The notes: generated from the letters alone by a model not told the origin. A stretch of 8,050 bases of DNA from Akkermansiaceae bacterium (GCA_023300205.1 JALZVD010000309.1:1-8050), one strand, 5' to 3'. Positions 1-6,506 are shown, counted from the stretch's first letter. Numbers and translations are program-made.

Positions 1-663
1 GGCAAGGAGCTGGATGATCCTGAGGGTAATGCGGCACTTGAGTATGCGTATTCACTAATGGCGAAGGATGCGGGTATTGATATGATGGCTTGTGACTTGC
101 TTGAGGAGAATGGGCGCCGACATTTTCTTACAAAGCGGTTTGACCGCGGTGAGAATGGGGAAAAAATTCATATGCAGAGTTTGTGTGGCATGGCGCATTA
201 TGATTTAAATATGGCTGGGAGGTATTCTTACGAGCAGTGTTTTCTGATTATGCGTCAGCTGGGGCTGAGTGTGGGTGAGGTGGAGCAGCAGTTTCGGAGA
301 ATGGTGTTTAATATTGTGGCTAGGAATCAGGATGATCATGTGAAGAATATTGCGTTTCTGATGGATAAGCGAGGTAAGTGGAGTCTATCGCCGGCTTATG
401 ACATTACTTACAGCTATGATCCCAGTGGAGGTATGACTTCAGGTCATCAGATGAGTATGAATGGTAAGGTTTCTGACTTTGTGATGGATGATTTCAAGCG
501 GTGTGGGAATGTGGCGTTGTTGAAGCGTGGAAGAGCGAGAGTTATTTTGGAAGAAGTTACAGAAGTGGTGAGTCGCTGGGGTGTTTATGCGGGTAGAGTG
601 GGGGTTAGTCTGGATTATTCTATGGAGGTGGCTAGGCATCATCGGTTACAAGGTCTGATGTGA
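1..663 (+). CDS. hipA: HipA-family Ser/Thr kinase toxin, C-terminal part (5' end outside window)
   Basis: HipA proteins are the kinase toxins of HipBA-type toxin-antitoxin modules; the E. coli member phosphorylates glutamyl-tRNA synthetase and induces persistence. The reading frame is open from base 1, so this is the last 220 residues of a longer protein, not a gene starting at the ATG at 58. Visible family signs are HFLTKRFDR near bases 121-150, then NQDDHVKN at about 325-348, whose first Asp (331-333) matches the catalytic Asp of E. coli HipA, and LSPAYDI at about 385-405, whose Asp (400-402) matches the metal-binding Asp. Both key residues are intact, so the visible part looks functional. 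A HipB-like antitoxin would be expected upstream but is out of view. Codon use (many G- and T-ending codons, GGG, TTG, CGG) differs clearly from the ribosomal genes downstream, which suggests an accessory or transferred gene. The substrate cannot be told from sequence. Confidence 0.9.
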   Translation, partial: GKELDDPEGNAALEYAYSLMAKDAGIDMMACDLLEENGRRHFLTKRFDRGENGEKIHMQSLCGMAHYDLNMAGRYSYEQCFLIMRQLGLSVGEVEQQFRRMVFNIVARNQDDHVKNIAFLMDKRGKWSLSPAYDITYSYDPSGGMTSGHQMSMNGKVSDFVMDDFKRCGNVALLKRGRARVILEEVTEVVSRWGVYAGRVGVSLDYSMEVARHHRLQGLM

Positions 664-924
664 TTAGAGAAGAGGTTTGTTTTCGATTGAATGTTGGGTG
701 GGTTCTATTTTTTGAATGTTTGGTTTGCTTGTGGGCTAGTGGGTTTGGCTTGATTGGGCTGGAGAAGGTGAAATTTGGGGTGTTTTTTGTATGTGAGAGC
801 ACGTGAAAAAATAAAATTTCAAAAAAATAAAAATAGGGCTTGTCAGATTGCGGTTTCTAGGTAAGTTCGCCGCCCCACATCGTGCCTCAGATAAGAAATG
901 AAGCACTAAATCAGGTAGAACTAT

Positions 925-993
925 CGGGTGCAGCTCCGGAAAACATGGCTATGCGAGGAAATCTCGCTCGTCTTGGTGACCGTGTGAATGCCC
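925..993 (+). promoter_or_regulatory. Candidate structured RNA leader upstream of rpsJ
   Basis: Three inverted repeats nest inside one another when read by eye. GCGAG (953-957) pairs with CTCGC (963-967) across a five-base loop. CATGG (944-948) pairs with CCGTG (980-984), with one G-U pair. GGG plus CA (926-928, 931-932) pairs with TG plus CCC (989-993), leaving a two-base bulge. Nested stems of this kind are compatible with a 5' leader fold. In E. coli the S10 operon leader is bound by L4 as feedback control, so a regulatory leader is a reasonable idea, but this sequence does not resemble that leader and the stems are short enough to arise by chance. No known riboswitch class was recognised. 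Confidence 0.25.
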
Positions 994-1013
994 TTTATGC
1001 ATACTTTTATACA
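976..1013 (+). promoter_or_regulatory. Weak sigma-70-like promoter candidate for the S10 operon
   Basis: GTGACC (976-981) and CATACT (1000-1005) are separated by 18 bases and each match four of six consensus bases; TATACA at 1008-1013 is an alternative -10 box. Initiation here would give a leader of roughly 95-105 bases before rpsJ. Competing weak candidates are TTGTCA at 1067-1072 with ACAATA at 1092-1097 (19-base spacer, very short leader) and TAAAAT at 812-817, which would place the nested repeats at 925-993 inside the transcript. None is strong, and the boxes at 976-981 overlap a proposed stem, so the two ideas partly exclude each other. Confidence 0.2.
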
Positions 1014-1020
1014 CGAAAAT

Positions 1021-1044
1021 AGAAACGTTTTTCAAAAAGCGTCT
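1021..1044. repeat. Imperfect inverted repeat with T5/A5 core
   Basis: AGA (1021-1023), CG (1026-1027) and TTTTT (1028-1032) can pair with AAAAA (1034-1038), CG (1040-1041) and TCT (1042-1044), with small bulges and a very tight turn around the C at 1033. No T-run follows on the + strand, so it does not look like a standard intrinsic terminator in the operon direction. It lies about 70 bases before the rpsJ start and may be a leader element or simply A/T-rich sequence. Confidence 0.3.
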
Positions 1045-1116
1045 ATGTTCTCATCTATTTAATGATTTGTCAGAGATGTGACTCATTTTACACAATAACA
1101 TACAACATAAACAACT

Positions 1117-1425
1117 ATGCAAAACCAAAAGATAAGAATCCGACTTCGTGCATACGATCATCGAGCAATCGATCGTTCAGCGCTCGAAATCGTAGAGACT
1201 GCCAAGCGCACAGGAGCCAAGGTAGCTGGACCGATTCCTCTGCCGACAAGAATTGAGAAGTTCTCCGTGAACGCCTCAGTTAACCAAAACAAGAAAGCAG
1301 CTGACCAGTTCGAAATCAGAACACACAAGCGCGTTCTTGATATTGTAGATCCAACAGCACGCACAGTAGATGAGCTAAAGAAGCTAAATTTACCAGCTGG
1401 TGTAGACATTCAAATCAAAATCTGA
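1117..1425 (+). CDS. rpsJ: 30S ribosomal protein S10 (NusE)
   Basis: S10 is a component of the 30S head and, as NusE, also joins transcription antitermination complexes with NusB. The 102 residues match the family's usual length. Recognisable blocks are [11 protein letters not shown] (residues 6-16), the [19 protein letters not shown] block (27-45) that leads into the extended loop, [15 protein letters not shown] (65-79) and a C-terminal [11 protein letters not shown]. It is the first gene of the operon, as in most bacteria, but tuf/fusA do not precede it here. The 26 bases before the ATG contain no G, so there is no Shine-Dalgarno site; the start is set by the conserved N-terminus. The stop is TGA, with 26 bases to rplC. 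Confidence 0.98.
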   Translation: MQNQKIRIRLRAYDHRAIDRSALEIVETAKRTGAKVAGPIPLPTRIEKFSVNASVNQNKKAADQFEIRTHKRVLDIVDPTARTVDELKKLNLPAGVDIQIKI

Positions 1426-1451
1426 ACCACGAACCTTAACCATTTATTACT

Positions 1452-2105
1452 ATGTCACTAGGACTATTAGGAAAAAAGATAGGAATGACTCGTGTTTTCG
1501 ATAAGGAAGCCGGTGTTATGATCCCTGTAAACGTTATAGACGTATCAGGAAACGAATTTCTCCAAGTTAAAACAACTGAGACTGACGGCTATGCAGCAGT
1601 TCAGATCGGTTATGATGAGCAGAAGGAGCAGCGCCTCAATAAGGCTAAGCTCGGGCACATCAAGAAGAACGACGGAACTGCTAAGAAGCAAATTAAGGAA
1701 TTCCGTTTTGCATCAGATGCAGATCTTCCAAACACAGAAGAAGCTCACCCAGGGGCAGCTGTATTCACAGACGGTCAGACCGTTGACGTGATTGGCACAA
1801 CTAAGGGTAAAGGTTTCCAGGGTGTTGTTAAGCGTTACAACTTTGCAGGACAGCCTGACTCACACGGTCACATGATGCACAGACGCCCCGGTGGTGTTGG
1901 AGCAGGAACATGGCCAGGACGTATCTGGAAGAACAAGAAGATGCCAGGTCGCCACGGTCAGTATAACCGCACCGTTCAGAATCTTAAAATCGTACAGGTT
2001 CGCCCTGAAGACAATGTGATCCTCGTGTCAGGAGCCGTTCCCGGCCCTAACGGTGGTTACGTTACCGTCCGCCCTGCAATTAAAGCAGCTAAGGCTAAAT
2101 CATAA
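1452..2105 (+). CDS. rplC: 50S ribosomal protein L3
   Basis: L3 is an early-assembling 23S rRNA binder whose long loop reaches towards the peptidyl-transferase centre. The 217-residue length is normal. The N-terminus GLLGKKIGMTRVF (residues 4-16) fixes the start. The family signature GTTKGKGFQGVVKR lies at 115-128, followed by the loop region with HMMHRRPGGVGAG (140-152) and KKMPGRHGQ (162-170). The position corresponding to the glutamine methylated by PrmB in E. coli appears not to be Gln here, which is common outside Gammaproteobacteria. It lies between rpsJ and rplD with spacers of about 25 bases. The leader ends in ATTTATTACT before ATG, with no Shine-Dalgarno site. Confidence 0.98.
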   Translation: MSLGLLGKKIGMTRVFDKEAGVMIPVNVIDVSGNEFLQVKTTETDGYAAVQIGYDEQKEQRLNKAKLGHIKKNDGTAKKQIKEFRFASDADLPNTEEAHPGAAVFTDGQTVDVIGTTKGKGFQGVVKRYNFAGQPDSHGHMMHRRPGGVGAGTWPGRIWKNKKMPGRHGQYNRTVQNLKIVQVRPEDNVILVSGAVPGPNGGYVTVRPAIKAAKAKS

Positions 2106-2112
2106 TCAACCA

Positions 2113-2118
2113 TAGAAA
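2113..2118 (+). promoter_or_regulatory. TAGAAA leader motif before rplD
   Basis: TAGAAA begins 18 bases before the rplD ATG and is followed by GAAACTACT. The same hexamer stands at 16-18 bases before rplP, rpmC and rpsQ. It may serve translation start selection in place of a Shine-Dalgarno site, but this is inferred only from the repeated position. Confidence 0.35.
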
Positions 2119-2130
2119 GAAACTACTGTA

Positions 2131-2739
2131 ATGTCAGTCAAACAACTTTCACTCGAAGACGCCGCCTCAGCTAACATCACTGTTATCTCAGGAACCTCTA
2201 AGGGTAATCAAGCCGTGCACGATCTCATCGTAGCATACCGCGCTAACCGCAGAACAGGATCTGCATGCACTAAGACACGTGGAGAAGTCCGCGGATCTGG
2301 TAAGAAGATCTATAAGCAAAAGGGAACTGGTGGCGCACGTCACGGAGCTCGCTCAGCACCTATTTTTGTAGGTGGTGGTGTAGTATTCGGACCACGTCCT
2401 CGTGACTATTCTAAGAAGGTAACTAAGAGCACACGTAAACTAGCGCTTCGAAAGGCACTTGGTGAAAAGATTGCAGCTGGTGAAGTAGCGTCTGTTGCTT
2501 CATTTGCTACAGAAGCTAAGACGAAGTCATTCATCGCAGCTGTGAACGAGATCACAGATGCTAAGAAGACTCTTATCATTGCTAAGTCATTTGATGAGAA
2601 GACATACCTAGCTGGGCGTAACGTTCAGGGTGTGCAGCTCATCACCGCTGACGAAGTAAACATCGAGCAGATTCTTCACGCTAACGCAATCATCGTAGTA
2701 GAAGACTCATACGAGACACTCTCAAAGAGAACTGCATAA
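2131..2739 (+). CDS. rplD: 50S ribosomal protein L4
   Basis: L4 binds domain I of 23S rRNA, and its extended loop lines the narrow part of the peptide exit tunnel opposite L22. In E. coli it also represses its own operon by acting on the S10 leader. The 202 residues are typical. The tunnel-loop block rich in Gly, Arg and Lys is visible from about residue 50 to 95, including KQKGTGGARHGARSAPIFVG (62-81) and GPRPRDYSKK (87-96). The C-terminal alpha/beta domain follows. The leader carries TAGAAA at 2113-2118, 18 bases before the ATG, a motif shared with rplP, rpmC and rpsQ. Whether L4 feedback control exists in this organism cannot be judged from the sequence. Confidence 0.98.
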   Translation: MSVKQLSLEDAASANITVISGTSKGNQAVHDLIVAYRANRRTGSACTKTRGEVRGSGKKIYKQKGTGGARHGARSAPIFVGGGVVFGPRPRDYSKKVTKSTRKLALRKALGEKIAAGEVASVASFATEAKTKSFIAAVNEITDAKKTLIIAKSFDEKTYLAGRNVQGVQLITADEVNIEQILHANAIIVVEDSYETLSKRTA

Positions 2740-2760
2740 CCACTAACTAGAACCAATCAG

Positions 2761-3045
2761 ATGAAAGACATATACCAAGTCATCGACACCGTTCGCCTAA
2801 GCGAAAAAGCAACTCTCCTTCAGGAGCAGAACAACGAGATCGTTCTTAAAGTGGCACCAAAGGCAAACAAGCTCGAAATCAAACGCGCCGTAGAGCAACT
2901 CTTCGGTGTGAAAGTAGAAGCAGTCCGCACATGTAACTATGATGGCAAGAAGAAGCGCCAACGTAGAGCAGATGCAGGCCGCACAGCAAACTGGAAAAAG
3001 GCTATCGTGCGCCTCAAGGAAGGTGAATCACTAGACCTCGTCTAG
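2761..3045 (+). CDS. rplW: 50S ribosomal protein L23
   Basis: L23 sits at the rim of the peptide exit tunnel and is the docking site for trigger factor and the signal recognition particle. The 94-residue protein shows the conserved SEK motif at residues 14-16; its Glu15 matches the trigger-factor contact Glu18 of E. coli L23. Later blocks are EIKRAVEQLFGVKVEAVRT (39-57) and the basic loop KKKRQRRA (63-70) that reaches into the tunnel. The gene ends with two stop codons in a row, TAG TAA. The 50-base spacer to rplB is the longest within the operon. A weak TAGAAC lies seven bases before the ATG. Confidence 0.97.
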   Translation: MKDIYQVIDTVRLSEKATLLQEQNNEIVLKVAPKANKLEIKRAVEQLFGVKVEAVRTCNYDGKKKRQRRADAGRTANWKKAIVRLKEGESLDLV

Positions 3046-3095
3046 TAAGCAACGCTGCAAAACGAAACATTAAAAATCGAAACGAATAGCGAACA

Positions 3096-3932
3096 ATGAA
3101 AACATTCAAACCAGTAACACCATCAAACCGATACAAGGTCTGGAATACATTTGAGGAGATCACTAAGACGACTCCTGAGAAGTCACTCCTCCGTGTAAAG
3201 AAGAGATCCGGTGGACGTAATAACCAAGGTCGTATTACTTGCCGTCACATCGGTGGTGGTCATAAGAAGAAATATAGACTAGTGGACTTCAAGCGCCGCA
3301 AGTTTGACGTAGAAGCATCAGTAGTAGGGATCGAGTATGATCCTAACAGAACATGCCGCATCGCACTCATTCAATACACAGATGGTGAGAAAGCTTATAT
3401 CCTAGCTCCACAGGGACTAGAAGTAGGTGCTACAGTTGTATCTAGTGAGACAGCGACTCCTAAGCCAGGAAACGCGACACCACTTAGCAATGTTCCACTT
3501 GGAACAGCAATTCACAACATTGAGCTCACACCTGGATCTGGCGGGAAAATCGCCCGTTCAGCTGGACAGCAGGCAGTGCTTTCTAACCGTGAGGAAGGAA
3601 TTGCACTTGTTAAGATGCCATCTGGTGAGATCCGTAAGTTCAACGAACGTTGCCTCTGCACCATTGGTAAAGTAGGTAACGGAGACCACATGAACGTAGT
3701 GTCTGCTAAGGCAGGTCGTTCACGTTGGATGGGGATTCGCCCAACAGTTCGCGGAATGTGTATGAACCCAGTTGATCACCCGAACGGTGGTGGTGAGGGT
3801 AAGTCCAAGTCCGGTGGTGGCCGACAGCACCTCAAGTCACCTTGGGGTCACGTAAAAGGTCAGAAGACACGTCAGAAGCGTAAGGCATCTGATAAAGTCA
3901 TCGTTCAGCGTCGTAAGACAAAGAATAAATAA
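3096..3932 (+). CDS. rplB: 50S ribosomal protein L2
   Basis: L2 is needed for subunit association and for a competent peptidyl-transferase centre. The 278-residue length is normal. Typical blocks include [20 protein letters not shown] (residues 38-56), the SH3-like middle domain, LPLGT-type [11 protein letters not shown] (133-143), and the C-terminal MNPVDHP block (223-229). His228 matches the functionally important His229 of E. coli, but the second histidine of the usual HPHGGGEG signature is Asn230 here. The C-terminal tail is strongly basic, as usual. It is followed after 28 bases by rpsS. The 50-base leader is A-rich with no clear Shine-Dalgarno site. Confidence 0.98.
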   Translation: MKTFKPVTPSNRYKVWNTFEEITKTTPEKSLLRVKKRSGGRNNQGRITCRHIGGGHKKKYRLVDFKRRKFDVEASVVGIEYDPNRTCRIALIQYTDGEKAYILAPQGLEVGATVVSSETATPKPGNATPLSNVPLGTAIHNIELTPGSGGKIARSAGQQAVLSNREEGIALVKMPSGEIRKFNERCLCTIGKVGNGDHMNVVSAKAGRSRWMGIRPTVRGMCMNPVDHPNGGGEGKSKSGGGRQHLKSPWGHVKGQKTRQKRKASDKVIVQRRKTKNK

Positions 3933-3960
3933 TATTTAACCACAAACTGAAACTAAACTT

Positions 3961-4233
3961 ATGCCAAGATCACTAAAAAAGGGACCATTCGTTGACCAAA
4001 AGCTTCTCATCAAGATTGATGAGGCAGCAGCTCAGAAGGGCCATAAAAAGCCAATCAAAACATGGAGCCGCCGATCAATGATCACACCAGACTTCGTAGG
4101 ACTTAACTTCGCAGTTCACAACGGCAAATCATTTGTCGCTGTGTATGTAACTGAGAACATGGTTGGACACAAGCTGGGTGAATTCGCCCCGACTCGTATC
4201 TTCAAAGCACACGGAACAGTAGGTAAGAAGTAA
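3961..4233 (+). CDS. rpsS: 30S ribosomal protein S19
   Basis: S19 lies in the 30S head, pairs with S13 and contacts tRNA and the inter-subunit bridge. The 90-residue protein begins with the signature [10 protein letters not shown] (residues 3-12). It continues with [15 protein letters not shown] (34-48) and ends with the family block KLGEFAPTR (71-79). In nearly all bacteria rplV follows directly; here a 250-residue exported protein gene intervenes, beginning 27 bases downstream. The leader has no Shine-Dalgarno site and only one G. Confidence 0.98.
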   Translation: MPRSLKKGPFVDQKLLIKIDEAAAQKGHKKPIKTWSRRSMITPDFVGLNFAVHNGKSFVAVYVTENMVGHKLGEFAPTRIFKAHGTVGKK

Positions 4234-4260
4234 TTCTTCACTCTTCACTCACTTCAAATT
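4234..4260 (+). repeat. G-free pyrimidine-rich leader with tandem CTTCACT
   Basis: The 27-base spacer between rpsS and the inserted gene contains no G. It carries two exact tandem copies of CTTCACT (4236-4242 and 4243-4249) followed by the related CACTTCA (4250-4256). It is more pyrimidine-rich than the A-rich leaders of the neighbouring ribosomal genes, so translation of the inserted gene may be set differently. The repeat is short and could be accidental. Confidence 0.5.
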
Positions 4261-5013
4261 ATGAAATTTAGCGCTAAATCCATTATCACACTTACTGCCG
4301 GAGCAAGTCTCCTGTTGGCAAGTGTGGCTATGGTGCAGGCGCAACAAATTATAGGAAATGAAGTGGGAGCCGATGCTCGCAACGTTCAGCTTCTGGAACT
4401 CAGAATACAAGAGTTACAGAAAACGAACGAAAGCCTCTCTAAAGCACTTGTTGACTCAAAGCAGCAGACAATTAGTGCGAAGGGGAAGCTAAACAAAATT
4501 CGCTTGGAGTTAGAAGCTCTCGGAACCTACCCATTAGGGACAGATGACGAGCGCCTCATTCAAGCAGTGGCCAACCGCAAGGTGCTCGAGGAACGCCTCG
4601 TTAAGCTGGAAACAGCTGCGACGTCTCTCACCGCTCAGGTACGAGAATACCTAAAGCACGCCTTTGTAGCAGATGACCAAGAACGTCTAGAACTCGAAAA
4701 AGAAATCAGAGAGCTTGACCTTCAGTTGGGAATCATAGATAAGCCGCGTCCACAGATAGATCTAGGTTCTCTTCACGAGGCCAAAATCATAGGTATAGAT
4801 GGCCAATCCGGCACACTTATACTGAATGCTGGGGAGAAGCAGCAAGTCCGCATAGGAATGACATTCCGTATCCTACGTGGTAAGAGCCAAATAGCAGAAG
4901 CAAGGATCGCTGAGGTAAGACCAGAAATAGCTGGCGCCCTAGTAATCCGACTCGATGACACTAACAACGCGGTCCGCCCAGGCGACATCGCATCAATCAA
5001 GACACAAAATTAA
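4261..5013 (+). CDS. Exported coiled-coil protein of unknown function, inserted in the S10 operon
   Basis: I do not recognise this 250-residue protein. It starts with a clear signal peptide: basic start with Lys2 and Lys6, a hydrophobic stretch at about residues 8-25, and a likely signal peptidase I site after V-Q-A (25-27). Two helical, heptad-rich segments follow (about 41-90 and 97-157), rich in Leu, Glu, Lys and Gln, predicting a long coiled coil split near TYPLGTDD. After a Pro-containing hinge (160-167) comes a compact, beta-rich domain (about 170-250) with IGIDGQSGTLILNAG, RIGMTFRILRG and AVRPGDIASI. This resembles small SH3-like or FlgT-C-like barrels, but only by pattern. Location is therefore probably periplasmic. 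Codon use (CTG, TTG, ATA, AGA) is less biased than in the ribosomal genes, suggesting lower expression. Spacers of 27 and 20 bases and the same strand imply co-transcription with rpsS and rplV. Confidence 0.88.
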   Translation: MKFSAKSIITLTAGASLLLASVAMVQAQQIIGNEVGADARNVQLLELRIQELQKTNESLSKALVDSKQQTISAKGKLNKIRLELEALGTYPLGTDDERLIQAVANRKVLEERLVKLETAATSLTAQVREYLKHAFVADDQERLELEKEIRELDLQLGIIDKPRPQIDLGSLHEAKIIGIDGQSGTLILNAGEKQQVRIGMTFRILRGKSQIAEARIAEVRPEIAGALVIRLDDTNNAVRPGDIASIKTQN

Positions 5014-5033
5014 ACAATTAACATCCTAAAACG

Positions 5034-5711
5034 ATGGAAGTAAAATCAACTTATAAATTCGCTCGCGTCTCCGCCAAAAAAGCTCGTGACGTAGCCCGCG
5101 CTATTCAAGGCCTTCCAGTGTCCTCTGCCTTAGACACGCTGAACTTCACTCCAAAAAAGTCAGCATTTCTAATCGGTAAGACTCTGAAAAGTGCAGTAGC
5201 AAACGCAGAAAACAATCATGATCTCGATGCTGATGATCTCGTGGTGAAAGAAGCCACAATCGGTGTAGGACCTACATTCAAGCGCTTCAAGCCACGTGCT
5301 CGTGGATCTGCAGGCGGTATCCTTAAGCGCACTAGCCACATCTACATCACACTCGGTGAGCGTGAAGCAGAAGCAGTGACGGCTCCTAAGAAGAAATCAC
5401 CAGCGGCTCCTAAAAAGAAGGCAGCTCCAGTAGCAGCGGCTCCAAAGGCGGCTGAAGAGGAGAAGCCAGCAGCTGATGACCGCGGTCAAGTCTATGACTC
5501 AGCTCCGGACAATGTCGATGATCTCAAGCAGATCAGTGGTGTAGGTCCAGCACTTGAAGAGAAGCTTAACGGATTCGGAATCTACACATTCGAGCAAATC
5601 GCTAACTGGACACAAAGTAACATCGACACATTCGATGATCTTCTTTCATTCAAGGGACGCATCGAGCGTGACAACTGGATCACTCAAGCTAAGGAGTTCA
5701 ACGCTTCCTAA
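5034..5711 (+). CDS. rplV: 50S ribosomal protein L22 with C-terminal helix-hairpin-helix extension
   Basis: L22 lines the exit tunnel with a long beta-hairpin and exposes its globular part near the tunnel exit. Most L22 proteins have about 110-120 residues; this one has 225. Residues 1-110 are the normal core, with RVSAKKARDVARAI (11-24) and the tunnel hairpin KRFKPRARGSAGGILKRTSH (83-102). Residues 112-150 are a low-complexity Ala/Pro/Lys linker with repeated APKKK. Residues 160-225 form a helix-hairpin-helix domain with DDLKQISGVGPALEEKLNG (162-180) and LSFKGRIERDNWITQAK (204-220). This domain type is known from predicted FEN1-like nucleases (COG3743) and as an extension of alphaproteobacterial L21. 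There is no frameshift: it is one continuous frame. The extension may bind rRNA or DNA or another exit-site factor, but its role is unknown. Confidence 0.96.
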   Translation: MEVKSTYKFARVSAKKARDVARAIQGLPVSSALDTLNFTPKKSAFLIGKTLKSAVANAENNHDLDADDLVVKEATIGVGPTFKRFKPRARGSAGGILKRTSHIYITLGEREAEAVTAPKKKSPAAPKKKAAPVAAAPKAAEEEKPAADDRGQVYDSAPDNVDDLKQISGVGPALEEKLNGFGIYTFEQIANWTQSNIDTFDDLLSFKGRIERDNWITQAKEFNAS

Positions 5712-5757
5712 GATCACTTATAACGAAATACTTTAACAACAAACCAATTCAACTATT

Positions 5758-6480
5758 ATGGGACAAAAAGTAAATCCAATCGGCTTCCGCCTAGCACTCA
5801 GTAAAGACTGGCGTTCAAAGTGGTATGCTACAGGAAACGACTACGCAGAGAAACTCCACGAAGATCTAAAAATACGTAAGTATATTAAGGGTCGTCTTCA
5901 GTTCGCAGCTTTATCACGCGTTACTATTGAGCGTGCATGGAACAGCGTAAGAGTAACACTTCACACCTCACGTCCGGGACTCGTTATCGGTCGTAAGGGA
6001 TCTGAGATCGAGAAAATGACAGCAGACATCTCCAAGATTTGTGGTGGGTGTTCAGTTAAGATCGATATCTTAGAAATCCGCAAGCCTGAGCTTGATGCTC
6101 AGCTTGTAGCAGAAAACATCGCGGTTCAGCTTGAGCGTCGTATCGCTTTCCGCCGCGCTATGAAGCGTGCTCTTCAGACTACAATGGAATTCGGTGCTGA
6201 TGGTATCCGTGTCCGTTGTTCTGGCCGCCTCGGTGGAGCAGACATCGCTCGTGCAGAGTGGTATCGTGAAGGCAAAGTGCCTCTACAGACTCTTCGTGTG
6301 CCAATCGACTACGGATTTGCAGAAGCAGCAACAACTTATGGCATCATCGGTGTCAAAGTATGGATCAATAAGAAAGAAGAGAAGCCAGGTGCAGGTGGCG
6401 GAAACAATCGTGGAGGCCGAGGAGGTCGTCGTGGTGGTGGACGCAATGAGCGCGGTGGACGCCCAGAGCGCCAGGGCTAA
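5758..6480 (+). CDS. rpsC: 30S ribosomal protein S3 with Gly/Arg-rich tail
   Basis: S3 forms part of the mRNA entry channel and its helicase activity on the 30S subunit. The 240-residue protein begins with [12 protein letters not shown], the universal S3 start. A KH domain carries the GXXG loop as GRKG (78-81), followed by [17 protein letters not shown] (106-122). The C-terminal domain includes [17 protein letters not shown] (156-172). The last 30 residues (211-240) are almost entirely Gly, Arg and Asn with repeated RGG triplets. RGG tails bind RNA in many proteins; a tail this pure is not part of the S3 core. The 33 bases before the ATG contain no G. A spacer of 43 bases separates it from rplP. 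Confidence 0.97.
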   Translation: MGQKVNPIGFRLALSKDWRSKWYATGNDYAEKLHEDLKIRKYIKGRLQFAALSRVTIERAWNSVRVTLHTSRPGLVIGRKGSEIEKMTADISKICGGCSVKIDILEIRKPELDAQLVAENIAVQLERRIAFRRAMKRALQTTMEFGADGIRVRCSGRLGGADIARAEWYREGKVPLQTLRVPIDYGFAEAATTYGIIGVKVWINKKEEKPGAGGGNNRGGRGGRRGGGRNERGGRPERQG

Positions 6481-6506
6481 AACTTCAGAAACTAAACACT
6501 AACATT

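Larger units (their letters stand above)
664..1116. other. Intergenic region between hipA and the S10 operon; no convincing gene
   Basis: This 453-base gap is the only long non-coding stretch in the window. Bases 664-800 are T/G-rich and show no clear hairpin plus T-run terminator for hipA. Bases 805-836 are very A-rich. Bases 840-1000 are of balanced composition and carry nested inverted repeats, annotated separately. Bases 1000-1116 are A/T-rich and lead into rpsJ. A frame open from 861 to 1022 could encode about 47 residues from a GTG at 882, but it has no recognisable similarity or start signal and is not called. No tRNA, known riboswitch consensus or tuf/fusA remnant was recognised. The operon promoter is most likely here. 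Confidence 0.7.

Noticed and set aside
58..663. hipA starting at the ATG at 58
   Set aside because: The same frame is open back to base 1 and the residues before 58 fit the HipA fold; with about 200 residues it would be only half a HipA protein. The gene begins outside the window.
840..1000. Possible remnant of fusA/tuf, 4.5S RNA or RNase P RNA
   Set aside because: Short resemblances such as TCCGGAA and GAGGAAAT were considered, but neither the conserved core of these RNAs nor EF-G or EF-Tu C-terminal sequence could be found.
882..1022. Small open frame from a GTG (about 47 residues) in the gap before rpsJ
   Set aside because: No recognisable family and no start signal; the frame overlaps the nested repeats, and its length is expected by chance.
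1021..1044. Intrinsic terminator before the S10 operon
   Set aside because: The stem is almost only T/A with bulges and no usable loop, and no T-run follows in the operon direction.
1158..1409. Minus-strand 83-residue open frame over rpsJ
   Set aside because: Antisense shadow of a certain ribosomal gene, with no start signal or known domain.
6167..6502. 111-residue open frame on the plus strand, running past the rpsC stop
   Set aside because: It is another frame within rpsC; its Val-rich C-terminal part is simply the frame-shifted reading of the RGG-coding repeats.
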